Source of the DNA: Candidatus Omnitrophota bacterium
GTDB taxonomy: Bacteria > Omnitrophota > Gorgyraeia > JAGLLT01
DNA: 11,174 bases
Reading direction: 5' to 3'
NCBI GenBank assembly: GCA_030630095.1
Contig: DAOVNW010000016.1
Span: 1 to 11,174, forward strand
Under the pieces are notes generated by a model. It did not search any database, was not told where the DNA came from, and saw only the letters and a list, made by a program, of their open reading frames with translations. Positions within the stretch are counted from its first letter, which is position 1; each line of letters begins with the position of its first letter. This document shows positions 1-7,583 of this stretch, one piece after another. The position numbers and the translations under genes are program-made.

Positions 1-1030
1 AACAGGTACTGCCGCCGACAATCATCAGGAGGATAGTAATGTATTTACTCTTATCAGAAAGGCCCGCCATATCCACCGTATTGAAACCTGTCTGGGTTAT
101 AGAGGTAACACTTTGAAATAACGCCGGAACGAGATTCCTGAAATATAACCCAAAACCCAGAAAAAACAGGCAGGCAGCCAACGCCGTCAGAATAAACAAA
201 ACTCTTACCTGTATATCCCTGAAAAAATGACTCACCCCTCTTTTAGCTACTTTATAATAGAGCGGAAAACTTACCGCTCCTAAAAACATAAAGAGGCAGA
301 CTGTCATGCTGATAACCGGGCTCTTGTAATAGCCTATACTGTCGCTGTAAGCGGAAAAACCTCCGGTAGAAATACCGGACATTATATGAACCACGGCATC
401 AAAGCAACTCATCCCCGCCGCCCAAAAAGAAATTAAACCGCAAATTGTCAGCAACGCGTATATTTTAAGTACAATTCTGGCAGTCTTTACCACACTGCCG
501 ATAATATTTTCTTCTCCGAACTCAGAAGAGTAAAGTTTAACCGGCGCTCCTCCCGGCCTAAAAAGCAGTGCTAAAGATATAATAATTATGCCCAGGCCCC
601 CCAGCCACTGTGTATAGGAACGGAAAAAAATGAGGGTTTTCGGCAGATACTCGGGAACTAACATGGTAAGGCCGGTAGTAGTCAATCCCGACATTACTTC
701 AAAAATACCATTAATATAAGAACAGTTAGGGAAGAGCCTGAAAACAAGTCCGCCAACCAGGCTGTAGATAAGGTATATCAAAGCCGTAACTATCAGAGCG
801 TCTCTCATAACCGGCTTCTTTCGATAACTGCTCTGGAACTGCCTGCCTATATAACCTACGGCAAAAAGTAAAACTGCCAGAACAGTAAATAAAATGCTGT
901 ATTCAAATTCCCGGAAGATTAAAGAAACAGCTAAAGGCAGGATAAAAATCAGGCCCAGTACACCCAGCAGTTCGGCCAGATATATAAAAACTAATCTTAG
1001 GTCTATCGGTTGAACAAACTTCCTCAGCAT
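1..1030 (-). CDS. trkH: TrkH/KtrB-type potassium uptake channel subunit (3' part beyond the left edge)
   Basis: This is the membrane subunit of a Trk/Ktr K+ uptake system; 343 codons are visible. Seen: very hydrophobic segments at about residues 13-38, 45-62, 78-98, 135-157, 187-205, 236-258 and 277-297. These alternate with pore loops whose selectivity-filter glycines are clear: SGLTTTG (114-120), SGISTGGF (218-225) and TSITQTGF (309-316). A fourth loop is just starting as GGST (339-342) when the window ends. This four-fold pore pattern defines the TrkH/KtrB superfamily. The ATG at 1030 is the only start after an in-frame TAA lying over the trkA end. The Shine-Dalgarno site is weak, so translation is probably coupled to trkA, whose stop is 23 bp upstream. 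TrkA would gate this channel. Whether it should be called TrkH or KtrB cannot be settled from the fragment. Confidence 0.93.
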   Translation of the reverse strand, partial: MLRKFVQPIDLRLVFIYLAELLGVLGLIFILPLAVSLIFREFEYSILFTVLAVLLFAVGYIGRQFQSSYRKKPVMRDALIVTALIYLIYSLVGGLVFRLFPNCSYINGIFEVMSGLTTTGLTMLVPEYLPKTLIFFRSYTQWLGGLGIIIISLALLFRPGGAPVKLYSSEFGEENIIGSVVKTARIVLKIYALLTICGLISFWAAGMSCFDAVVHIMSGISTGGFSAYSDSIGYYKSPVISMTVCLFMFLGAVSFPLYYKVAKRGVSHFFRDIQVRVLFILTALAACLFFLGFGLYFRNLVPALFQSVTSITQTGFNTVDMAGLSDKSKYITILLMIVGGSTC

Positions 1031-1053
1031 AAGTTTATGGGCTTCTTGGGGCC

Positions 1054-1743
1054 TTAGGAATGATTATTTTCTTTTGATCTTCTTGCTTTTTTGAGTTCGC
1101 CGAAGATATCTTTCAATCTATCCAATATCTTTTCACTCTCCGCCAGAATTAAAAGAATATCGTCCTTCATAATTTCCGCATTGCCTTTGGGGACGACGGC
1201 GGAGTGTTCTCTGATAATGGAAATAATCAAAGAACCGTCCGGCAAATCAATATCTTTTATCTTTTTGCCGGCAGTATCCCCCGGGCTCAACTCAATCAGC
1301 CTCGTACCGCCTCTGATTAAGAGAGAAAAATCAAGTATATCATAACCGTGCAAAATACTGCTTATCTCAGTAGCCGCCGATATGGTCGGTGAAATAATAT
1401 AATCAATGCCTATCTCTTTGCAGGCGGTTCTCAAATTTATGTCATTTAATTTTACCACTATTTTTGGTACGTTGAGCTTTTTGGCCATCATCCCAATAAC
1501 GGTATTTAAGGCATCGGATTCAGTAGTAGCCACCAGGGCGTCAGCCTCTCTGGCACTGGCCTTATTCAAAAGCCCTGATTCGGTTCCATCCCCGTGCAGA
1601 ACCAAAGCGTCAAAATCTCTTGAAAAATCCTCGCACTTCTCTTCATTAGAGTCCACCAGAACCAGCTCCATCCCCGGCCTTTGAGATAGGTCTTTAGCTA
1701 ACTGCGTACCAATACTGCCCATTCCAACTATAATAACTCTCAT
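1054..1743 (-). CDS. trkA: TrkA/KtrA-type RCK protein regulating K+ uptake
   Basis: This is the cytoplasmic nucleotide-binding regulator of the K+ channel encoded next to it. The 229-residue protein has one RCK-N Rossmann domain followed by one RCK-C domain. Seen: the GMGSIG dinucleotide motif at residues 7-12, the acidic end of the second strand at Asp31 (VDSNEE), HGDGTE at 50-55, and a C-terminal domain from about residue 140 (LIELSPGDTAGKKIKDI) ending in a charged helix. One RCK unit matches KtrA or CglK-like proteins rather than the double-length E. coli TrkA. The ATG is preceded by a strong GGAGGTG six bases away. The gene lies directly before trkH on the same strand, and a candidate promoter sits in the gap after purC. 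NAD(H) or ATP/ADP binding is family knowledge; which ligand is used here is not visible. Confidence 0.95.
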   Translation of the reverse strand: MRVIIVGMGSIGTQLAKDLSQRPGMELVLVDSNEEKCEDFSRDFDALVLHGDGTESGLLNKASAREADALVATTESDALNTVIGMMAKKLNVPKIVVKLNDINLRTACKEIGIDYIISPTISAATEISSILHGYDILDFSLLIRGGTRLIELSPGDTAGKKIKDIDLPDGSLIISIIREHSAVVPKGNAEIMKDDILLILAESEKILDRLKDIFGELKKARRSKENNHS

Positions 1744-1786
1744 GCTTCACCTCCGGAAACTTAATCCGTAAAATGCTTTTCCTAAA

Positions 1787-1814
1787 AGTTTACCATATAA
1801 ATTCAGAGTTTCAA
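1787..1814 (-). promoter_or_regulatory. Candidate sigma70-type promoter for trkA-trkH
   Basis: On the minus strand TTGAAA (1809-1814) is followed after 16 bp by TAAACT (1787-1792), and a TGG precedes the -10 box like an extended -10. This gives a leader of roughly 37 nt before the trkA ATG. The match is moderate (5/6 and 4/6). The gap after purC holds no hairpin terminator, so read-through from purC is also likely. Confidence 0.45.
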
Positions 1815-1825
1815 AATATATTATT

Positions 1826-2722
1826 TTATAACGTCTTACCGGTAATTAAACTTAAGATTGAGAGATATTTCTCTCTTGTTTTATTTACGATTTCATCAGG
1901 AAGCATCGGCCCCGGGGAAGTTTTATCCCAATCAAGAGAGTCCAGATAGTCCCTGGTAAATTGCTTATCATAACTCTTTTGAGGCCTTCCCGGTTCATAC
2001 TCATTAAGGGGCCAGAAGCGCGAAGAGTCCGGGGTTAAAACCTCATCAATAAGTATAATCTCATCGGCCTTTTTGCCAAACTCAAATTTGGTATCAGCAA
2101 TAATAATACCTTTTGACCTGGCAAAATCATCGGCCTTTTTGTAAATCTCAATACTTTTAGAGCTTACAAACTCAAAGGCTTTATCTCCTATGAGTTCAAT
2201 TGTCTCATCCTTAGTAATAGGTTCATCATGCCCCGTTTCCGCTTTTGTCGAAGGAGTAAAAATTGGCTCGGGTAGTTTATCGGACTCTTTAAGGCCCGGC
2301 GGCAGTTCAATGCCGCAAATGCTCTGTTTCTCTTGATACTCCCGCCAGCCGGAACCGGCCAGATACCCTCTCACCACGCATTCAACCGGCAGGGGTTGGC
2401 TTTTTTCAACCAGCATTGATCTTTTTTCAAGGATATCTTTATAAGCCCCCATCTTCTCATCATAGCCTATTATCTCATCAATATCAGAAGCGATGAGATG
2501 ATTTTCAATAATATTTTTTGTAAATTCAAACCAAAAAATAGATATCTGGGTTAAAACCCTTCCCTTGTCAGGAATTCCATTAGGCATAACCACATCAAAA
2601 GCTGATATCCTATCGCTGGCTACAAATAACAGCTTATCGCCGCTTTCAAAAACATCACGAACCTTGCCTTTTTTAAATAGCTTAAGGCCTTCAAGCTCAA
2701 CAGACATTATAGTCTTCCGCAT
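1826..2722 (-). CDS. purC: Phosphoribosylaminoimidazole-succinocarboxamide synthase (SAICAR synthetase)
   Basis: PurC performs the ATP-dependent joining of CAIR and aspartate to give SAICAR in de novo purine synthesis, in the cytoplasm. Seen: the N-terminal KKGKVRDVF (17-25) and ASDRISAFD (35-43) of the family, signature 1 LPVECVVRGYLAGSG (111-125), signature 2 IADTKFEFG (208-216) and DEVLTPDSSRFW (226-237). At 298 residues it resembles the longer, yeast-like class found in many bacteria rather than the compact ~240-residue E. coli form. The first ATG is chosen because AGGAG lies 8 bp before it. A second ATG five codons later (MSVEL) is 23 bp from that site. It begins 18 bp after the pckG stop, so the two are probably co-transcribed. 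No other pur genes are in the window, so this copy stands apart from a purine cluster. Confidence 0.97.
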   Translation of the reverse strand: MRKTIMSVELEGLKLFKKGKVRDVFESGDKLLFVASDRISAFDVVMPNGIPDKGRVLTQISIFWFEFTKNIIENHLIASDIDEIIGYDEKMGAYKDILEKRSMLVEKSQPLPVECVVRGYLAGSGWREYQEKQSICGIELPPGLKESDKLPEPIFTPSTKAETGHDEPITKDETIELIGDKAFEFVSSKSIEIYKKADDFARSKGIIIADTKFEFGKKADEIILIDEVLTPDSSRFWPLNEYEPGRPQKSYDKQFTRDYLDSLDWDKTSPGPMLPDEIVNKTREKYLSILSLITGKTL

Positions 2723-2740
2723 AAAAACATCTCCTGCGAA

Positions 2741-4627
2741 TTAAAGTTCCATACCTTTTAGATCTTCCGGAACAACATTCTCTCCAAACTTTTCACTAAC
2801 CCTTAGCAGTCTTTTTTTCTGCGCTTCAAGTTCATCAAATAACTCAGCAGGCGCGTCGCTGACCTGTTTCTTGTAAATCCCGATAATTCTCTCTATCTTG
2901 GCAAGGTTTTCGGGGATCCGCAGCTTAAACTGTTCATTATACTCCCCTTCCGGGTAATCCTTGTCCAAAACATCTTTGAACAACCTCTTCAGGTCTTCAT
3001 AAAGAGGAATATATCCCGAGGGTGTCTTTATGGCCTCCACTTCGTTATGTACTCGAAGCTCCATCCACTTGAGCCAGACGTGTTTATCGTGTATGCCGTT
3101 TAAGTAACCGCCATCTTTAGCTTTTAAGAAGTAGTTAACTGAAAAGATAACCGGCGGGCTTTTTACACCTTCTACAAAACTCAGATTATTACTTATATAC
3201 TCGCCTATGGGGATTGAGAGAAAGTCAAGATTTGACATAGGATTAAACTTCCTGACCCCCTCCTGCCCCAGGGTAGCCGCTGTGGTTTCAGACTCCAGAG
3301 TTGAAGCCTTGGCCAAAATTCCGTGCTGCCAGTTAAAGGCCTGTTCAACGGGCACTGAAGCATCAGAATCTCTTCCTCCATAAATAACGCCCTTAACCTC
3401 TACACCTTCCGCGTCTTCAGCCTTTTGGTCGTAGTTGCTTAATTTTCCCAGTCTTACGGTGTATCTGGCGTTTTTGTGTGAGGGGGTTATCTCTGCTCCG
3501 TCTTTATCTTTCTTACCCTTCTGCCAACTACCCGAATAATTAAGCCCTTCCGGCGGCACCTCACCGTCTTTTCCCAGCCAATAAGGAACCTTGTCGCCGG
3601 TTATCAGGATGTTTGAAAATATAACCTCTCCGGGGCCATTCAGAGCATTCCATATCAAAGGATCCGCCTTGGAGTTAACATCTCTGATAATTCCAAACAT
3701 ACCGCGTTCAACGTTTACGGCGCGAATCTGCCCGTTTACTTTTCTAAAATAGGCTATGTCGTCACCTACAATCGTTTCTCCTTCCAGCATAGCGGTTGAA
3801 GTTTTACCGCAGGCGCTTGGAAAAGCTCCGGCAAAATAGGTTGTCCTGCCGCCCTGTCCGCCAATACCCATAATAAACATATGCTCCGTAAGCCAGCCTT
3901 CCCTTGAAGACTTGTTTATTGCCAGGCGCATAGCAAGCTTTTTTAATCCAACAGTGTTGCCCGCGTACTGTGTATTGGTGCTATAAACAATGTTGTCTTT
4001 CAGATCAATATAGACTCTCCTTTTCTCAACATCCCTGCTTACACCGTTTTCTAAAAGGCCGGCTGAATGAACAAACTTGAAGAAGCTGTCCGAACCCTTT
4101 AAGTTCATAAACTCTTCATAGCCGCTCCGGTAGAGAATGTCCTCTGAATGAGCAACATAGCTTGAATCAGTAATTTGAACTGCCGGAATTGAAAATTCGG
4201 AGTTGTTCGGCCCCAGACAAAAGAAGCATATATAAACCTGCTTGCCCTTCATAATATCCTTGAGTAATAAATTTATCTCGCTTAACCCCGCTTCTCTTTC
4301 GATTTTGCTTATATTAGAACCCAGCCTATTATCACCCTCAGGTATCAAATATTTAGTATTCTTTTTATCCCTTGCCTGATCAAAGTAGCCGTCAAAGTGA
4401 ATTGTATGGCCATCGACAGCCAGCTCAGACTCCTCCTTCAGCTCTATCGCCTTTTTTCTTATATAGAGGGCGTCCTCTTTTGAGTCGGTCCTCACAAAGG
4501 CGCTGTCGGGATTGCAAAGCTCCAGATACCCGGCAATAAAATCCAAAACTGCCTGATTTTTTAACGCTTCAAGTTTGCTAACATCGTTTGGAGCGCATTT
4601 GCTTTTAATAACCTCAATGCTTTTCAT
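2741..4627 (-). CDS. pckG: Phosphoenolpyruvate carboxykinase, GTP-dependent
   Basis: PckG interconverts oxaloacetate + GTP and PEP + CO2 + GDP, linking the TCA acids to gluconeogenesis or, in some anaerobes, running as a CO2-fixing step. Seen, numbered from the chosen start: FVRTDS near residue 44, the GTP-class P-loop with its hyperreactive cysteine, ACGKTS (272-277), the metal-binding GDDIAYF (288-294), and the family block VEQAFNWQHG (427-436). Length is 628 residues against about 600 for the family. The reading frame is open up to a TTG at 4666, but that codon has no Shine-Dalgarno site, whereas AAAGGAG lies 11 bp before the ATG at 4627, so I use the ATG. It sits between yggS and purC. 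The 111-bp gap upstream carries a palindromic element. The direction of flux cannot be read from the sequence. Confidence 0.96.
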   Translation of the reverse strand: MKSIEVIKSKCAPNDVSKLEALKNQAVLDFIAGYLELCNPDSAFVRTDSKEDALYIRKKAIELKEESELAVDGHTIHFDGYFDQARDKKNTKYLIPEGDNRLGSNISKIEREAGLSEINLLLKDIMKGKQVYICFFCLGPNNSEFSIPAVQITDSSYVAHSEDILYRSGYEEFMNLKGSDSFFKFVHSAGLLENGVSRDVEKRRVYIDLKDNIVYSTNTQYAGNTVGLKKLAMRLAINKSSREGWLTEHMFIMGIGGQGGRTTYFAGAFPSACGKTSTAMLEGETIVGDDIAYFRKVNGQIRAVNVERGMFGIIRDVNSKADPLIWNALNGPGEVIFSNILITGDKVPYWLGKDGEVPPEGLNYSGSWQKGKKDKDGAEITPSHKNARYTVRLGKLSNYDQKAEDAEGVEVKGVIYGGRDSDASVPVEQAFNWQHGILAKASTLESETTAATLGQEGVRKFNPMSNLDFLSIPIGEYISNNLSFVEGVKSPPVIFSVNYFLKAKDGGYLNGIHDKHVWLKWMELRVHNEVEAIKTPSGYIPLYEDLKRLFKDVLDKDYPEGEYNEQFKLRIPENLAKIERIIGIYKKQVSDAPAELFDELEAQKKRLLRVSEKFGENVVPEDLKGMEL

Positions 4628-4693
4628 TGTAATAATTTCTCCTTTATATGCTATCGGTTCTGTCAAAAATATTTAATCTTTTTATCCATTAAC

Positions 4694-4714
4694 GGACAGA
4701 GGCAAGCCCTGTCC
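4694..4714. repeat. Short palindromic (REP-like) element between yggS and pckG
   Basis: GGACAG (4694-4699) pairs with CTGTCC (4709-4714). Inside, GGC (4701-4703) pairs with GCC (4706-4708) around an AA loop, leaving one bulged A (4700). It could form a stem of nine pairs in DNA or RNA. No T-run follows on either strand, so it is not a standard terminator. It lies in the leader region of pckG, 67-87 bp before the start codon. A dispersed intergenic repeat is the likeliest reading, but one window cannot show copy number. Confidence 0.6.
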
Positions 4715-4738
4715 CTACTTATACCTTTCTTGATTATT

Positions 4739-5416
4739 TTATTCGCTTTCTCTCTTGCCGAATATTACTGTTCCCGGCCTTATCATATTGCTTCCTTCTT
4801 CTATGGCTACGCGGTAAGTATTGCTCATCCCCATAGAAAGGTGCTTCATATTAACGTTCGGAAAATCAATTTCCTTTATTTTATCAAAAACAGCCTTCAC
4901 CTCTTTAAAGTACTTTCTAGCTTCTTCAGGGTCTCCAAACTGCGGCCCCATTGTCATCAACCCCATTACTTTGATACTTAAAAATCCGCTGACGCTCTTT
5001 ATAAATTCAAGGCACTCCCGGGGGAAAATACCCGTTTTTTGACTCTCCCGGGCAGCATTTATTTCAACCAATACCGGCATTACCTTGTTTATCTCCCGGC
5101 ATCTTTTATCTATTTCCTGAGCCAGCTTTACTGAGTCAAGCGTCTCTATCATATCAAATATCTTAACCGCGGCCTTAACTTTATTGGTCTGCAGGTGTCC
5201 TATCATGTGCCATTTAACATCAACAGCCAACTCGCCCAACTCTTCTCTTATTCGCTTGGCTTCCTGAACGTAATTTTCACCTATAATAGAGGAGCCGGCT
5301 TCAATAACCGCTTTTACTTCCTCCACACCGCGCGTCTTCGCCGCTACAACTATATTAATATCAGATGGTACCGATTCTTTTATTTGCTGGAAGTTACTTT
5401 TTATACTATTATCCAT
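4739..5416 (-). CDS. yggS: YggS/PROSC-family pyridoxal-phosphate homeostasis protein
   Basis: This is a cytoplasmic PLP-binding protein of the YggS (PLPHP/PROSC) family. Members hold PLP on a lysine in a single TIM-like barrel and buffer vitamin B6 and amino-acid/keto-acid pools without a known catalytic reaction. Seen: VVAAKTRG with the candidate PLP lysine at residue 27, IGENYVQEA (about 45-53), WHMIGHLQTNK (about 69-79), MGLMTMGP, and the C-terminal phosphate-binding block LSMGMSNTYRVAIEEGSNMIRPGT followed by IFGKRE. The 225-residue length is normal. It starts 9 bp after the IMPase stop without a clear Shine-Dalgarno site, which suggests translational coupling. The usual partner in many bacteria is a division/SepF/YggT cluster. 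Here it instead sits among metabolic genes. Confidence 0.94.
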   Translation of the reverse strand: MDNSIKSNFQQIKESVPSDINIVVAAKTRGVEEVKAVIEAGSSIIGENYVQEAKRIREELGELAVDVKWHMIGHLQTNKVKAAVKIFDMIETLDSVKLAQEIDKRCREINKVMPVLVEINAARESQKTGIFPRECLEFIKSVSGFLSIKVMGLMTMGPQFGDPEEARKYFKEVKAVFDKIKEIDFPNVNMKHLSMGMSNTYRVAIEEGSNMIRPGTVIFGKRESE

Positions 5417-5425
5417 TAAAGACAG

Positions 5426-6202
5426 TTAACCGTTTATTATTCTGACAACTTCATCATGCGTAACACCGTTTGAAGCAATATAACCTTTTGTCTTAATATT
5501 CCACTCCTTACCCTCTAAATCCGTCACCCTGCCCCCCGCTTCTTCAATAATAAGCAGGCCGGCGGCAAAATCCCAGACCTTATCGTTGTATTCAACTTCT
5601 AAATCCGCCTTGCCATCCGCGACATAACCTAATCCCCTAACCGTTGAACCCAGCATCCTGACGTTAAAAACCTTATCCGCCAGGTTTCCGAGACTCTTAA
5701 GCATTGCTTCTCTGTTATAATGTATAGTAGAATCAAAAATCAAAGTTGAACTGCTCAGGTCTTTGTTGGAAACATTGATTTTATTTCCGTTACAGTACGC
5801 GCCTTTATTCTTTACGGCAGAGTAAAGCTCGCCGCTGATAGGCATATACATAACTCCGGCTATTACCTTATCGCCCTGAGCTATTCCCACCGAAACACCA
5901 AAAATATCAATACTACGAATGAAGTTATGAGTTCCATCTATAGGGTCAATAATCCAGGTATACTCGGCGGTCAACTCCGGTATATCTCTTTCTTCAGAAA
6001 GAATATTGTCATCCTTAAAGGCCTCTTTGATTATCTTCGTAATAATTTCATCCGCCTTTAAGTCAAAATCGGTAACAAGATTTCTGTCGGACTTGGTTTT
6101 TATGCCGGAAATCCTGCCAAAATTTTCTTTAAGCATCTTGCCGGCCTCAAGAGCCGCCCTGACGGCTGTCTCTTTCCTCTTTTCCGCTTCTTCTACCACC
6201 AT
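5426..6202 (-). CDS. Inositol monophosphatase family phosphatase (SuhB-like)
   Basis: This is a Mg2+-dependent, Li+-sensitive type of sugar or inositol phosphatase fold. Members hydrolyse myo-inositol-1-phosphate or related phosphates (fructose-1,6-bisphosphate, histidinol phosphate, PAP), and which one applies here is not visible. Seen: VTDFD (43-47), metal ligands in LSEE (68-71), signature 1 WIIDPIDGTHNF (83-94) and signature 2 VWDFAAGLLIIEEAGG (209-224) with the metal Asp at 211. The 258-residue length is typical. AAGGAG lies upstream of the ATG, and the gene start overlaps the last 10 bp of the preceding small gene, so the two are surely co-translated. SuhB is a fair comparison, but the neighbours do not fix the substrate. 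Confidence 0.93.
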   Translation of the reverse strand: MVVEEAEKRKETAVRAALEAGKMLKENFGRISGIKTKSDRNLVTDFDLKADEIITKIIKEAFKDDNILSEERDIPELTAEYTWIIDPIDGTHNFIRSIDIFGVSVGIAQGDKVIAGVMYMPISGELYSAVKNKGAYCNGNKINVSNKDLSSSTLIFDSTIHYNREAMLKSLGNLADKVFNVRMLGSTVRGLGYVADGKADLEVEYNDKVWDFAAGLLIIEEAGGRVTDLEGKEWNIKTKGYIASNGVTHDEVVRIING

Positions 6203-6405
6203 CTACCTCTCTCCTTGTAAACTCTGATAAAATTTTCAATTGAACGGTCGTACGACCTTTCTACATCATTTGGAAAAAGGCAGGCCGGAAGCTGTCCGCT
6301 CTCGCGATGATAACTGATGCATTCACAGCACATACCCTTTCTTGAACAGGGTTCATAGGTGCAGTTGCACCGGGATTTATTTTCCTTTATTTTACACTCC
6401 GGCAT
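6193..6405 (-). CDS. Small cysteine-rich protein, DUF6485-like
   Basis: The protein has 70 residues, eight of them cysteines: Cys4, 13, 15, 20, 26, 27, 29 and 42. The arrangement CNCTYEPCSRKGMCCEC followed by the motifs GQLPACLFP and YDRSIENFI is what I recall of the uncharacterised DUF6485 family. The cysteine spacing suggests a bound metal, probably zinc or an iron-sulfur centre (inference). No signal peptide or membrane segment is seen, so it is probably cytoplasmic. AAAGGA lies 7 bp before the ATG. Its stop codon lies inside the start of the IMPase gene, which argues for a real, translated gene. Function is unknown. Confidence 0.85.
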   Translation of the reverse strand: MPECKIKENKSRCNCTYEPCSRKGMCCECISYHRESGQLPACLFPNDVERSYDRSIENFIRVYKERGRWW

Positions 6406-6420
6406 ATAAGCATCCTTTCT

Positions 6421-6480
6421 TAGCGTTTAGCGAATAGCGTTTAGTTAAAACCTTTTTGCTCTTCTATACGCTCTACGCTA
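6421..6480. repeat. Imperfect inverted repeat over the 3' end of the radical SAM gene
   Basis: The 17-bp arm 6421-6437 (TAGCGTTTAGCGAATAG) is matched, inverted, by 6464-6480 (minus strand TAGCGTAGAGCGTATAG) at 14 of 17 positions. The left arm goes on into another TAGCGTTTAG unit (6435-6444), so it is also an internal direct repeat. The right arm supplies the stop codon and last bases of the radical SAM gene. Transcribed on the minus strand it could fold into a long hairpin after that gene, before the DUF6485 start. It is most likely a short dispersed element of the TAGCG-rich kind. Confidence 0.6.
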
Positions 6481-7266
6481 TGCGCCATTTTTGCCTCTCC
6501 TTCTTACAGTATCCTCTTTAGAAATAGCCTTAACCTCTTTCCGCTCAGCTTCATATACACACCTTATCTTCATTGGCAAACCGGAAAAAAGCTCCTTTAT
6601 CCGGTACAACTTCTCTTTAGACAAAGGCTTTACTCCGCAGGCCCTCAGAGGCGTGTTTATCTGGACCTCATCAGGAGCAATTTCCCGGGCTAACTCTACA
6701 AACTTCTCGGCATAACCTTCGTTTTCATCAACGAACATCATCTGTAAAGCAGTCGTGCCTGAAAAGTTATTCCGAAAAATCTTTATACCCTTAATTATCT
6801 CATCAAATTTTATCTTGGGCGCCGGCCTGTTAATCTTTTCCAGAAGTTCCCGCGAACAGGCATCCAGCTTTAAGGCTACATAGTCGGCCAGAGCCAGTTC
6901 TTTCCTTACCTCTTTATCTTGAAGCAGAGTTGAGTTAGTTAAAACGGCTATCCGCTCCTTTTTTATCTTCCTCAGCTCGCTAATCACCTCTCCCAGGTTC
7001 TTTGCCAGGGTTGGCTCTCCCCGGCCTGAAAAGGTAAAGTAGTCTATCTTGACATCGGGCAAAGAGTTTATTTCAGCCATTACATCTTTTGTGGGCACAT
7101 AAACTTTTCTTTGGCTTGTGTACTCCTCAAAGTTTTCTAATTGGCAATAAAAGCAGTCAAAGGTACAGATTTTCCTGTCTTGCGAGAGCAGGTCTATCCC
7201 CAGTGAACTGCCCAGCCTCCATGAAGGAACCGGCCCGTATATATATTTGTATTTCGTATTGGACAT
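6478..7266 (-). CDS. Radical SAM protein, COG0731-like (wybutosine-type)
   Basis: This is a cytoplasmic radical S-adenosylmethionine enzyme. Seen: the 4Fe-4S cluster motif as Cys34-x3-Cys38-x2-Cys41 (CTFDCFYCQL), preceded by the family lead YGPVPSWRLGSSLGIDL (10-26), and FSGRGEPTL (79-87), the GxGEP-like segment that binds SAM. The length is 262 residues, a single radical SAM core with a short basic tail. COG0731 members are often annotated as Fe-S oxidoreductases or wybutosine-synthesis-like. The tRNA-modifying Tyw1 function belongs to the archaeal/eukaryotic branch and should not be assumed here. AGGGA lies 7 bp before the ATG. The gene starts 15 bp after the stop of the glnA remnant, and its last codons come from a repeat element, so the C-terminus may differ from that of relatives. 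Confidence 0.9.
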   Translation of the reverse strand: MSNTKYKYIYGPVPSWRLGSSLGIDLLSQDRKICTFDCFYCQLENFEEYTSQRKVYVPTKDVMAEINSLPDVKIDYFTFSGRGEPTLAKNLGEVISELRKIKKERIAVLTNSTLLQDKEVRKELALADYVALKLDACSRELLEKINRPAPKIKFDEIIKGIKIFRNNFSGTTALQMMFVDENEGYAEKFVELAREIAPDEVQINTPLRACGVKPLSKEKLYRIKELFSGLPMKIRCVYEAERKEVKAISKEDTVRRRGKNGA

Positions 7267-7281
7267 TAATTTCCCTAAAAA

Positions 7282-7545
7282 TCAAACACTAAAATAAGCT
7301 GCACCAGCAATGCCGCTCTTTTTAAGATAGTTCTCCGCTTTTTGAGCAACCGTTCTGGGATCCATGCGAAACTCAGCTTTTGTATCAGCTTCAACTGAAT
7401 TGCACATAAAACTTAAAGTGGGAGTATCCCAATAAGGATCAAGGGCGCCGGTCGCGAGATCAGGTATAGCACACATATCTCCGCACTCAATTGCCTTAAA
7501 ACCTATGCTTGAACTGTCAAAACCAATGCCCTTTTTTCAGTAAGG
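7282..7545 (-). pseudogene. glnA: Remnant of type I glutamine synthetase (N-terminal beta-grasp part only)
   Basis: The minus strand encodes KKGIGFDSSSIGFKAIECG, then (from the ATG at 7476) MCAIPDLATGALDPYWDTP and PTLSFMCN, ending DPRTVAQKAENYLKKSGI and AYFSV. These match the N-terminal region of GlnA (FDGSSI, PD-x-TA-x-DPF, PTL, DPR-x-x-A-x-KAE-x-YLK-x-x-GIA-x-x-AYF). A full protein is about 440-470 residues; here about 85 remain, the whole catalytic barrel is gone, and a TGA follows AYFSV. Upstream of KKG the frame hits a TGA at once. GlnA-like reading in another frame (HSNLTEK) suggests a frameshift or small deletion near 7540. The fragment cannot be an active enzyme. It remains codirectional with, and 15 bp before, the radical SAM gene. 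Confidence 0.85.
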
Positions 7546-7583
7546 TTACTATGGTCTATAAACACAATATTATATAAGCCTAT

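Noticed and set aside
2741..4666. A longer PEPCK beginning at a TTG codon (4666)
   Set aside because: There is no Shine-Dalgarno site before the TTG, while AAAGGAG precedes the ATG at 4627. The additional 13 residues do not look like the family N-terminus.
4655..4666. TTGACA upstream of pckG as a -35 box
   Set aside because: The hexamer is perfect, but the only TATAAA-like box lies about 12 bp away, and nothing suitable is at 16-18 bp.
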